A DNA stretch of 5,250 nucleotides from Nitrososphaeria archaeon (GCA_021324715.1 JAJPIN010000124.1:1-5250), one strand, 5' to 3'. Positions 1 through 4,831 are shown, numbered from the stretch's first letter. Translations and numbers: made by a program. The notes: generated from the sequence alone by a model not told the origin.

Positions 1-165
1 ACATTACCAGTGCCAAATCTTTCCATGAAATGTGGAATCTGTAAAGAAGAAATAATAAAAGAAAAAAGAAGAGATCATCTAAAATATCATAAATTAGATG
101 ATACACTAGTAGAGTGGATAATAGAAACGGATGATGATTTGATATCCTTTTATGAAAAACATTAG
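1..165 (+). CDS. C2H2 zinc-finger-like small protein, C-terminal part (5' end may lie outside the window)
   Basis: Frame 1 is open from the window edge to the TAG at 163-165 and gives 54 residues. It contains C11-x2-C14-x11-H26-x3-H30, the ligand spacing of a classical C2H2 zinc finger, followed by an acidic tail rich in Asp and Glu. An internal ATG at 25 would give a 46-residue protein beginning just before the first Cys. The frame is open upstream, so the true start may be outside the window. Tiny single-finger proteins of this kind are common in Nitrososphaera-type archaea and are usually assumed to bind nucleic acid or act in protein contacts, but no target can be inferred here. The finger is clear; the function is not. 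Confidence 0.65.
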   Translation, partial: TLPVPNLSMKCGICKEEIIKEKRRDHLKYHKLDDTLVEWIIETDDDLISFYEKH

Positions 166-271
166 GTAGTAAGCCTCATTTTAATAACCTGTGTCTTGTA
201 TATTTTATAATAGCGAGGTAATAAGGTAATAAACAAAAGAATTAATTTGAACACAGAGAAATATTGTGGCA
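166..271. other. Intergenic stretch with TATA-like box and 8-bp tandem duplication
   Basis: This gap separates two small zinc-finger genes. A TATA-like stretch (tattttataa) lies at 201-210, and AGGTAATA occurs twice in tandem at 216-223 and 224-231. The TATA box lies some 60-70 bases before the ATG at 272, so it would imply a leader of about 40 bases. The duplication may be a regulatory site or chance in A+T-rich DNA. Confidence 0.3.
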
Positions 272-406
272 ATGAGCGATAATACCCAGGTCTCATGTCC
301 ATACTGCGCATCGAAATTTAACAATAATGAGGAGTTATCCAAACATATTGATAGAATACATGGTGATTCTGGACTGTTGGAAGGCGATAGAAGACAGTGG
401 AAGTAA
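272..406 (+). CDS. Single C2H2 zinc-finger mini-protein (44 aa)
   Basis: An ATG at 272 opens a 44-residue frame ending in TAA at 404-406. The protein holds one almost canonical C2H2 finger: C9-P-Y-C12, twelve residues that include the conserved hydrophobic positions F16 and L22, then H25-x4-H30. A short charged tail ending in Trp-Lys follows. The C-P-Y-C start with F and L at consensus positions makes chance unlikely despite the short length. No Shine-Dalgarno site is visible, which is normal for leaderless or short-leader archaeal genes. It lies 106 bases after another C2H2 reading frame on the same strand. A DNA-, RNA- or protein-binding role is likely from the fold, but the partner is unknown. 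Confidence 0.7.
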   Translation: MSDNTQVSCPYCASKFNNNEELSKHIDRIHGDSGLLEGDRRQWK

Positions 407-603
407 AAGTGTCAGATACGGAGATTCGATAACAATTTTAGATACTGTTTATGAATAATCATACATCTCAGTTAAAAAATCTCAGACTTTAAGTCACGAC
501 TTTATCATATTATGGTATCATATCAATATACACTAAATAATTTTTATATTTTTTATTATTCAACAAAGAACGATATGTAATTTGGTATTATCACAAAAGA
601 AGA

Positions 604-612
604 GTTATATTT
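604..612 (+). promoter_or_regulatory. Putative archaeal TATA box of the 70-aa CxxC-rich protein gene
   Basis: The sequence ttatattt lies about 30 bases before the ATG at 639. This is the spacing expected for an archaeal TATA box with a very short leader. A second A+T-rich stretch at 541-555 is less well placed. Confidence 0.35.
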
Positions 613-638
613 CGGGACCGACATGATTAGAGATAGAA

Positions 639-851
639 ATGAATTCCCGACTGGTCGGGGAGAAAAACAAGTACCTAAAACACGGGTATTTGAGAAATAG
701 TATTAAGTTGGAATATAAGGAATGCAGGTCGTGCAAAACAAGAACACAATTTACCTGTGTTGTTTGTGGGTTTTGTTGGAGCTGCCATTGGAAAGTAGAA
801 CAATTGGCCAAAATACCAAAACATCTACTGGATGATGTAATTAATGAATGA
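639..851 (+). CDS. Small Cys-rich zinc-ribbon-like protein (70 aa)
   Basis: The frame starts at ATG 639; an in-frame TGA at 624 closes the frame upstream, so the start is well bounded. It ends at TGA 849-851. The central part has four regularly spaced Cys pairs or half-pairs: C29-x2-C32-x7-C40-x2-C43-x2-C46-x2-C49, followed at once by H50. This supports a zinc-binding, ribbon-like domain, possibly holding two metals or another cysteine-ligated cofactor. The N-terminus is basic and no membrane segment is seen. An overlapping minus-strand frame at 605-811 has no motif and is taken as a shadow. The gene converges on the phosphatase-like gene at 960. I do not recognise the exact family; the function is unknown. 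Confidence 0.65.
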   Translation: MNSRLVGEKNKYLKHGYLRNSIKLEYKECRSCKTRTQFTCVVCGFCWSCHWKVEQLAKIPKHLLDDVINE

Positions 852-886
852 CAGAGTCTGAAATACGCAAAAATTGATGGACAGGA

Positions 887-892
887 TTTTTT
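887..892 (+). terminator. Oligo-T run, possible archaeal terminator
   Basis: A run of six T lies about 36 bases after the stop codon of the 70-aa gene, in the convergent gap before the minus-strand gene. Archaeal polymerase terminates at oligo-T without needing a hairpin, so this is a reasonable but unproven 3' end. Confidence 0.35.
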
Positions 893-959
893 AATTTAGA
901 TAGATTGTTCATCACAAACGATTATCGAAGTGTTATTAGATGAATAATTGGTAGATTAG

Positions 960-1895
960 CTACTTTTTTATTGTGAAACGATCCTTGGCACTATTATCTC
1001 TGTTCTCGTAAAAGACTCCATTTAACCTCGTTCCATTTTCTACAATATCTATATTTAAGAATCCATGTCTTTGAAATTGAGTTATAACGTAGGGTGCTTG
1101 ACCAGTAAAATTATAGAGATCCTCTCCTCCAGTTCCTACCGTGACAAATAAAGGTCCTTTCGGATCAATGTTGTATTTCTCAGTGTCTCTATCAGTTATG
1201 ATAGGAGTAAATGTTTTAGTCTCATTATAATTAATTGGATATGTACGTTGATAATTATGATTGTGAGCCTGGAGGACAATATCTACTCCATATTTATCAA
1301 AGAGGGGATGATACAGATCTTGCAATTCATCAAGCCCCGGATGTGTTGTATTAGAAGAATAGAAAGCCCTGAAAGAGTACACTACTATCCAATTAATATT
1401 CTTATTTTGATGTGCTGTTCTTAGATCATTTTTAACAAATTTATATTGCTCAGAACTTTCATTATAAGGTATTACTTTATTCTTAGCAGATGCCAAAGCA
1501 AGAAAATGAACCTTTCCGTAGTCAAATGAATAGAATGGGCTATCCATGTTGAAATGTTTCATATATTGAGTAAATTTAAAAGGAAACATTTCATTATCTC
1601 CTAGGGCAATTTTTAATCGTCCATTGATATCTAATGGAGAAACAATACGAAACCAACAATCTGCAGTCTTTTGATATGAAAGGTCTCCCAAGCCTATGGC
1701 TAGCTCAGGTTGTCTTGATAACATATTGGTTATTGTTTTATTGGCGTTCTTACCGCAACCAAAGTCTCCGGCAGCAACAAAGTTAAAATCAGACTGATTT
1801 GTTCCAGCCTGATTTGATTGAGCTGCTCCAAATGTATGTGTTACATGGATACCAATCGTACCCAATCCAATCGAAAGAAACACCACTACATACAA
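960..1895 (-). CDS. Purple-acid-phosphatase-like metallophosphoesterase, secreted or anchored, probably impaired
   Basis: The 311-residue product reads as a calcineurin-like phosphoesterase of the purple/tartrate-resistant acid phosphatase type, normally a binuclear metal enzyme cleaving phosphate monoesters outside the cell. The family blocks appear in order: GDFG with D44, GDLSY with D71 and Y74, GDNE at 99-102 where GNHE/D is usual, VVYSFRAFY at 171-179 where VVYxHxPxY is usual, and AHNHNYQR at 210-217 where GHxHxYxR is usual. The metal-binding His of block four is Phe175 and the His of block three is Asn101, so normal catalysis is doubtful. Residues 1-18 are hydrophobic, like a signal peptide or anchor, but lack leading positive charges. 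The start shown is TTG at 1895; no in-frame ATG lies between it and the TAA at 1941-1943. Upstream of that stop, an in-frame ATG at 1955 is cut off after four codons. It may be a decaying paralogue or a divergent non-catalytic binder. Confidence 0.75.
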   Translation of the reverse strand: MYVVVFLSIGLGTIGIHVTHTFGAAQSNQAGTNQSDFNFVAAGDFGCGKNANKTITNMLSRQPELAIGLGDLSYQKTADCWFRIVSPLDINGRLKIALGDNEMFPFKFTQYMKHFNMDSPFYSFDYGKVHFLALASAKNKVIPYNESSEQYKFVKNDLRTAHQNKNINWIVVYSFRAFYSSNTTHPGLDELQDLYHPLFDKYGVDIVLQAHNHNYQRTYPINYNETKTFTPIITDRDTEKYNIDPKGPLFVTVGTGGEDLYNFTGQAPYVITQFQRHGFLNIDIVENGTRLNGVFYENRDNSAKDRFTIKK

Positions 1896-2012
1896 AATGA
1901 TATAATCTTTTCTAAATGATATAAAACTAAAAGAGAAGTCTTATCCACTCCTCATATTTCATGCATTGGGGTCTATTTTAAGCTAATCGTGTAGTAAATG
2001 GGATTATTTAGA

Positions 2013-2033
2013 GGATAATAAATTATAAGCAAT
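2013..2033 (-). promoter_or_regulatory. Possible TATA region of the phosphatase-like gene
   Basis: On the minus strand this stretch reads cttataatttatta, a TATA-like sequence. A transcript from it would start near 1990-2000, before both the ATG at 1955 and the TTG at 1895. It is A+T-rich intergenic DNA, so the assignment is weak. Confidence 0.25.
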
Positions 2034-2060
2034 TCTAAGTTGAAATCATCATTTAAAGTT

Positions 2061-2070
2061 GATATATATG
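2061..2070 (+). promoter_or_regulatory. TATA box for leaderless 51-aa Cys/His protein gene
   Basis: The sequence gatatatatg ends 18 bases before the ATG at 2088. A TATA box centred about 22-25 bases upstream of the start codon is the usual layout for a leaderless archaeal mRNA. This supports the small gene that follows. Confidence 0.45.
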
Positions 2071-2087
2071 TTTAGTGTTAATATCGT

Positions 2088-2243
2088 ATGTCTAAGTTAG
2101 TTTCCTCTAACGGATATAAGGTAAAGAAGAGAATACTGGAATATCAATGTGGCTGCAAATATTCCTTTCAGGACTACACGAAACTAGAGCATGTATGTTT
2201 TACACATGAAAATGAATTAATTGCCCAATGTGGATCAACATGA
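2088..2243 (+). CDS. Small Cys/His zinc-finger-like protein (51 aa)
   Basis: ATG 2088 to TGA 2241-2243 encodes 51 residues. The core has C21-G-C23, then H35, C37 and H40, and a final C48. The spacing C-x-C-x11-H-x4-H is a compact variant of the C2H2 finger, and C37 and C48 are possible extra ligands. Aromatic residues Y25 and F27 and L33 sit where finger core residues are expected. The basic N-terminus (KVKKR at 11-15) would suit nucleic-acid contact. A TATA box at leaderless distance supports expression. It ends 46 bases before the distal copy of the tRNA-derived repeat, so it lies just outside the putative integrated element. Function unknown; I am fairly confident it is a gene. Confidence 0.6.
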   Translation: MSKLVSSNGYKVKKRILEYQCGCKYSFQDYTKLEHVCFTHENELIAQCGST

Positions 2244-2289
2244 AGTAGAGTAGTAGACAGGCTCCATCAGTTGGTACTTTATTTATTAA

Positions 2290-2312
2290 GGCGCCGGGAG
2301 TGGGACTCGAAC
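2290..2312 (-). repeat. Distal attachment-site repeat (att copy, tRNA-Ser 3' end)
   Basis: These 23 bases match 4104-4126 exactly and in the same orientation. They correspond to the last T-stem base, the T-loop, the 3' side of the T-stem, the 3' acceptor strand, the discriminator base and two further bases of tRNA-Ser. Identity stops at 2313, where the 5' T-stem strand no longer pairs (GCGTG against CCCAC). No tRNA body is attached, so this is a partial 3' duplication, as left by site-specific integration into a tRNA gene. Confidence 0.75.
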
Positions 2313-2338
2313 ACGCTCCTCATGGTCGCGGATTCTCG

Positions 2339-2354
2339 TTTAGCAATTGCTAAA
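2339..2354. repeat. 16-bp perfect palindrome near the distal att copy
   Basis: TTTAGCAATTGCTAAA is its own reverse complement and lies 26 bases inside the element from the distal repeat. Such a site could bind a dimeric protein, for example a recombination accessory factor or regulator. This is inference from position and symmetry only. Confidence 0.45.
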
Positions 2355-2717
2355 ATCACTGTATATTCTACAATTGGGAGTTAATTTACTTTATGATAGG
2401 ACACTCTGAATTCTCGCCATCAAACTATTGTTTTAGTTAATAATTTATTTTTGAGGCAGTTTAGATTTCGTATAATTCCTATGAAAGGAACTAAAGCTTT
2501 ATCAACAAACTGATGTTACTATTGGTCGAGAATTGTAATGGATCAAATGCGATTTCGTACTGAGGAAGTACCCTATTTAGTATTAATCTTCCTTCATTAA
2601 CTGCTACATTCATGACCCGCCATATTAAATTAAGATAAGGACTCACCAGAATAAGGGAATTCCCTGGAAATAGTTATGTAACAAACAATAAAAATTGGGT
2701 ACACATTTGAAGAGCTC

Positions 2718-2753
2718 CCAACCTTATTGTTCCAAAGTCAATAAAAAAGTTGG
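2718..2753 (-). terminator. Imperfect hairpin directly after the HExxE-protein gene
   Basis: Immediately after the TAA of the minus-strand gene, CCAAC with TTATTG (2718-2729) can pair with CAATAA and GTTGG (2739-2744 and 2749-2753) around a nine-base loop, with an asymmetric A-rich bulge. On the minus strand the bulge contributes a T-run. A further T5 run follows at 2690-2694 (aaaaa on the plus strand). Together they are a plausible transcript 3' end. Confidence 0.4.
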
Positions 2754-3803
2754 TTAATGATGTGGAGCTGGTATCGGCCCTTCAGGTCCATGCACTGCAT
2801 TTGAATATTGAAGCTGGATTGGAACAGTTCCAGTACCACTTGTCAAGGGAACTTCTTTAAACACCATCGCTAGGGAACCTAATTTTTCTGCTTCCGCGAT
2901 GGGAAAATCACCACACTCGGCGCCTTTCTTATCTGCCCATCCCCACAACTTTAGATTATTTGTTGCAATTACGTCATCAACGTCAGGGTCTGTTCTCGCT
3001 TCATTTAACTCATGGTAGAGTGTAGCTACTATGTTTTTCCAAGGTTTATCAAAGAAGGGAATTCCGTTGTGCGTCCCATCGGACAACCTCTCAGAATACA
3101 CATCTACCGAATAATACAACGTGATGATTTTAGCTCCCTGTTTAAAGTGTACTGAGCCATGGTAACCGCCTAACCCATTAAGGGAATCATCTTCCTCTAG
3201 TTCCGGACCTACTTCTTTGGGCGATTGCCTAGATGTTTTAGCACTTTTAGAAGATTCGGATGCACCCCCGCTCCCTGGTGGTTCAAGAATAGTTTTGCGA
3301 GGAAGTATTAGATTGAATACGGTGTTCTTAAGATTACTAATAGCTAGTTTCTTTTGGAGATAGAGACTTTTTAGCATGACTTCTACGTCTTTAGTTGTGA
3401 AGAATTCCGGCCATGGCCCTTCAACGATTTTAGATCCGTTAAAAATACTCGTCACTTTTTTTCCTGGAAAGTATTGCGCAATTACATTATTGAGATTTTT
3501 GTCAGCCATCGCCCCCGAAATGGCCTGGTCTATAGAATTTATATCTGATTTGAGCCAAGACGATGTCCCACCAACGAATAGATTAGTGAAGAATAAATGT
3601 GCAATTGTTCTTCCACCATGGTAGATTAAATCTCGATCTGGAGTTGGAGGAATTCCCGAGGCAATCTCTTTGGGTGAGAAAGATAATCTCTCCTTCATTC
3701 TAGAGGGCCCCTTGGTCTTTGAGACAGTTACAAGTTGTATTTTGATCGGTTTTAATGGTACTGTTCTAACACGGGTTTTCTTCAAACGTTTTACTTTTGA
3801 CAT
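2754..3803 (-). CDS. Hypothetical protein with HExxExxTDP metalloprotease-like motif (349 aa), element cargo
   Basis: I do not recognise a named family with certainty. The N-terminus (about residues 1-40) is strongly basic, with no signal peptide or membrane segment. A low-complexity Pro/Gly/Ser/Glu linker runs from about 174 to 207. The C-terminal half holds LGGYHGS near 212, a Tyr-rich strand, PWKN, then HELNEARTDPDVDD with H264, E265, E268, T271, D272 and P273, and GWADKKGAECGDFP at 288-301. HExx(A/N)ExxTDP is reminiscent of the motif in EXORDIUM/PHI-1-type proteins and of HExxH-like zinc sites, so a metal site is possible but unproven. ATG 3803 (MSKVKRLKK) is preferred over a TTG seven codons upstream, because the TATA box at 3852-3859 would place transcription start near 3830. 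The gene is richer in G+C than its neighbours and is the main gene of the tRNA-bounded element. Confidence 0.75.
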   Translation of the reverse strand: MSKVKRLKKTRVRTVPLKPIKIQLVTVSKTKGPSRMKERLSFSPKEIASGIPPTPDRDLIYHGGRTIAHLFFTNLFVGGTSSWLKSDINSIDQAISGAMADKNLNNVIAQYFPGKKVTSIFNGSKIVEGPWPEFFTTKDVEVMLKSLYLQKKLAISNLKNTVFNLILPRKTILEPPGSGGASESSKSAKTSRQSPKEVGPELEEDDSLNGLGGYHGSVHFKQGAKIITLYYSVDVYSERLSDGTHNGIPFFDKPWKNIVATLYHELNEARTDPDVDDVIATNNLKLWGWADKKGAECGDFPIAEAEKLGSLAMVFKEVPLTSGTGTVPIQLQYSNAVHGPEGPIPAPHH

Positions 3804-3851
3804 TATTATCTTATAGCCGAACAATGTTAAGAATATTTATCAACAATGATT

Positions 3852-3859
3852 GTTATAAA
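3852..3859 (-). promoter_or_regulatory. TATA box for the 349-aa protein gene
   Basis: On the minus strand this reads TTTATAAC, preceded by an A-rich stretch. Its distance to ATG 3803 predicts a leader of about 25-30 bases and argues against the TTG start at 3824. It directly abuts the stop codon of the small upstream gene, so the large gene may have its own promoter as well as possible read-through. Confidence 0.45.
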
Positions 3860-4021
3860 TCACTTTTTTAGACTAGGACTGACGTTGCAGGTACTTTTCT
3901 TTGCCATTCTTCTGAGGGAGTTTGCAACATATGATTTTTGATACTTTGTAATCAAAGCGATTTTTTCTAGCGAACTCTCCGTTTCATTACCTAGAGTTTC
4001 ACCCGCAACTTGTACTGTCAT
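3860..4021 (-). CDS. Small hypothetical protein (53 aa) inside the tRNA-bounded element
   Basis: ATG 4021 to TGA 3860-3862 encodes 53 residues. GGAAGAGGT ends nine bases before the ATG and includes a good Shine-Dalgarno core (GAGGT), unusual in this window and strong support for translation. An in-frame TAA lies seven codons upstream of the ATG, so the start is bounded. The first 16 residues are acidic and polar. Residues 17-43 look like an amphipathic helix with many Lys and Arg (LRRMAKK at 36-42), and a Lys-rich C-terminus follows. It could bind nucleic acid, as element-encoded accessory proteins often do, but no family is recognised. It lies between the tRNA and the 349-residue gene on the same strand, 56 bases before the latter's ATG. 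Confidence 0.5.
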   Translation of the reverse strand: MTVQVAGETLGNETESSLEKIALITKYQKSYVANSLRRMAKKSTCNVSPSLKK

Positions 4022-4070
4022 TCTGTTTTTACCTCTTCCTTACCTAATGCGAGAAAATATTGCTCCTTGT

Positions 4071-4080
4071 ATCTATAAGG
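4071..4080 (-). promoter_or_regulatory. Possible TATA box for the 53-aa gene
   Basis: On the minus strand this reads CCTTATAGAT. Transcription would begin near 4045-4050, giving a leader of about 25 bases that contains the Shine-Dalgarno site. It lies between the tRNA 3' end and the small gene, inside the putative element. Confidence 0.35.
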
Positions 4081-4103
4081 ATTGTGTAAGAATCCGAGAC
4101 TAG

Positions 4104-4126
4104 GGCGCCGGGAGTGGGACTCGAAC
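4104..4126 (-). repeat. tRNA-proximal attachment-site repeat (att copy)
   Basis: These bases are the T-loop-to-acceptor 3' end of the complete tRNA-Ser gene plus two bases beyond the discriminator. They match 2290-2312 exactly. Because this copy carries the whole tRNA, the tRNA stays functional after integration, as is usual for archaeal elements that use tRNA 3' ends. Confidence 0.75.
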
Positions 4127-4151
4127 CCACGAGTTCTTGCGAACATCAGCT

Positions 4152-4178
4152 TACCCATCGGTTTTTAATCATTTTGAT
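4152..4178 (-). other. Canonical tRNA intron at position 37/38
   Basis: These 27 bases interrupt the anticodon loop directly after G37. The splice sites are defined by a bulge-helix-bulge: central helix C32-G35 with UGGG near the intron 3' end, 5' bulge A36-G37-A, 3' bulge U-A-A38. Archaeal splicing endonuclease cuts after the second base of each bulge, which gives exactly this interval. Confidence 0.7.
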
Positions 4179-4194
4179 CTCGAGGCTGACCCCT

Positions 4195-4215
4195 TTTAGG
4201 GAATCATGTATATCT
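4195..4215 (-). other. Probable non-canonical intron in the tRNA D-loop
   Basis: The D-loop between the CCC and GGG strands is about 20 bases longer than a normal serine D-loop. Exon UAGG (holding the G18-G19 pair) can pair with CCUA at the insertion's 3' end, flanked by three-base bulges UAA and AAA, which resembles a relaxed bulge-helix-loop. The boundaries are uncertain by one or two bases because the flanks are A-rich. Confidence 0.45.
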
Positions 4216-4258
4216 TACCTAGCTTGGGTACCCCGGCAATAGATTTTATAATATTAAA

Positions 4259-4277
4259 CCTTATAATTCTATAAATA
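4259..4277 (-). promoter_or_regulatory. TATA region upstream of tRNA-Ser
   Basis: On the minus strand the stretch contains TTTATAG and TTATAAGG, 25-40 bases before the mature tRNA 5' end at 4237. This is suitable spacing for an archaeal tRNA promoter with a short 5' leader. It lies in the 79-base gap shared with the divergent plus-strand gene. Confidence 0.4.
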
Positions 4278-4290
4278 TTAAGTCGCTGAC

Positions 4291-4300
4291 AAATTATAAA
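4291..4300 (+). promoter_or_regulatory. TATA box for the 154-aa protein gene
   Basis: The sequence aaattataaa lies about 20-25 bases before ATG 4317, matching a leaderless archaeal promoter. No Shine-Dalgarno site lies between them. Confidence 0.45.
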
Positions 4301-4316
4301 CATCAAAAATTATATA

Positions 4317-4781
4317 ATGATTAACATATCAGTATTGCAGTCTATGCTATCAACAACCGAAATAAAGCCTCCTTCTCCTAATCAAATAAAAGCCCTAACT
4401 TTGACAGATCTAGTCATAATGAATAAACTATCAGTCTCTTTTAGAGAACAGATTAAGAAATATGTCAATATCGATCCATTCACCACTCGTGACCCAATTG
4501 AGGAAAACGATGATTATGAGTATTCTGTTATTCTAGATAAAAATAATACAGATAGAATTGTATCTATAGTGGCTACAAGAAGAGAATTTACTACTCAATT
4601 GCCATGGGATTCTTTGCTTGAAAGTCAATTGGTACGTTTAACCATATCAAAGACAGATACTTCAGCAATAAAATATGAATTAATGCCAAAAGACACCAAT
4701 AATTTTTACCCTTTCAGACTATCGACAACAATTGCTGGATATATTACCTTTGCCTTTCAAATATGTGGTTTACACCAATAA
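4317..4781 (+). CDS. Hypothetical protein (154 aa), family not recognised
   Basis: ATG 4317 to the stop at 4779-4781. The TATA box at leaderless distance supports this start; a second Met at codon 10 is a weaker alternative. The product looks soluble overall, with a Ser/Thr/Pro-containing N-terminus (about residues 10-25), an acidic patch at 59-68 (DPIEENDDYE) and a mixed strand-like C-terminal half. The last 20 or so residues (IAGYITFAFQICGL) are mildly hydrophobic but short of a clear membrane helix. I see no catalytic or metal-binding motif. It is divergent from tRNA-Ser and lies 50 bases before the CinA-like gene on the same strand, so the two might be co-transcribed. The function cannot be inferred. 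Confidence 0.7.
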   Translation: MINISVLQSMLSTTEIKPPSPNQIKALTLTDLVIMNKLSVSFREQIKKYVNIDPFTTRDPIEENDDYEYSVILDKNNTDRIVSIVATRREFTTQLPWDSLLESQLVRLTISKTDTSAIKYELMPKDTNNFYPFRLSTTIAGYITFAFQICGLHQ

Positions 4782-4831
4782 TTTTTCAGTATCTACAAAT
4801 TCTTCATGGCTTCTTCAAATAAGATACTTTA

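Larger units (their letters stand above)
2244..2753. other. Gene-poor stretch: distal end of the putative integrated element
   Basis: About 510 bases hold no convincing gene. They contain the distal tRNA-derived repeat (2290-2312), a 16-bp perfect palindrome (2339-2354), a 12-bp palindrome (AGGGAATTCCCT, 2654-2665), and a hairpin after the large minus-strand gene (2718-2753). A 40-residue minus-strand frame (2491-2613, or 51 residues from a GTG at 2646) has no recognisable motif and is not called. I looked for integrase-like residues in the minus-strand frames and saw none. Confidence 0.6.
2290..4126. mobile_element. Putative cryptic integrated element at tRNA-Ser, no integrase
   Basis: A 23-bp direct repeat bounds a segment of about 1.8 kb lying immediately downstream of the 3' end of a minus-strand tRNA-Ser gene. 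The tRNA keeps its whole sequence at one end and a bare 3' fragment marks the other, the usual geometry for tyrosine-integrase elements. Inside are a 349-residue HExxExxTDP protein and a 53-residue protein, both on the minus strand, plus palindromes near the distal end. Hand counts on two sample lines of the large gene give about 45-48% G+C, against about 27-37% in sampled neighbouring genes, consistent with foreign origin. No integrase, replication protein or capsid gene is visible. It could be a satellite mobilised in trans, or the remnant of a larger element. Confidence 0.65.
4106..4237 (-). tRNA. tRNA-Ser(CGA), with anticodon-loop intron and a D-loop insertion
   Basis: On the minus strand the acceptor GCCGGGG (4237-4231) pairs with TCCCGGC (4113-4107) with one G-U pair. 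The T-arm is GTGGG/CCCAC around TTCGAGT. The anticodon stem is TCAGC/GCTGA around loop C-T-CGA-G-A, giving anticodon CGA, which reads UCG. The long variable arm (GTTC-GCAA-GAAC) and G73 discriminator fit serine rather than leucine. A 27-base intron (4178-4152) sits at 37/38: exon CUCG pairs with intron UGGG, with three-base bulges AGA and UAA, a good BHB motif. The D-loop holds about 20 extra bases, probably a second intron. Removing both leaves about 84 nucleotides, normal for class II. CCA is not encoded (CCC follows G73). It reads UCG serine codons in translation. Confidence 0.85.

Noticed and set aside
605..811. Minus-strand 68-residue frame
   Set aside because: It overlaps the plus-strand CxxC-rich gene, has no motif, and reads as a shadow of it.
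2290..2345. A second tRNA-Ser gene or degraded whole tRNA
   Set aside because: Identity to the real tRNA ends sharply after 23 bases, the T-stem cannot form, and no anticodon arm or 5' acceptor strand follows; an att copy explains it better.
2491..2613. Minus-strand frame of 40 residues (51 from a GTG at 2646)
   Set aside because: It has no Shine-Dalgarno site, no TATA box at a fitting distance and no motif. It could be a small element gene but cannot be supported.
3376..3624. Plus-strand 82-residue frame
   Set aside because: It lies wholly inside the 349-residue minus-strand gene, antisense to it, with no domain signal.
3804..3824. TTG start seven codons upstream of the 349-residue gene
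   Set aside because: ATG 3803 gives a better basic N-terminus and fits the TATA box at 3852-3859; the TTG would leave almost no leader.
4106..4237. tRNA-Leu(GAG) reading of the anticodon region
   Set aside because: The stem TCAGC/GCTGA fixes the loop as C-T-CGA-G-A, with T33 before CGA, and the G73 discriminator fits serine.
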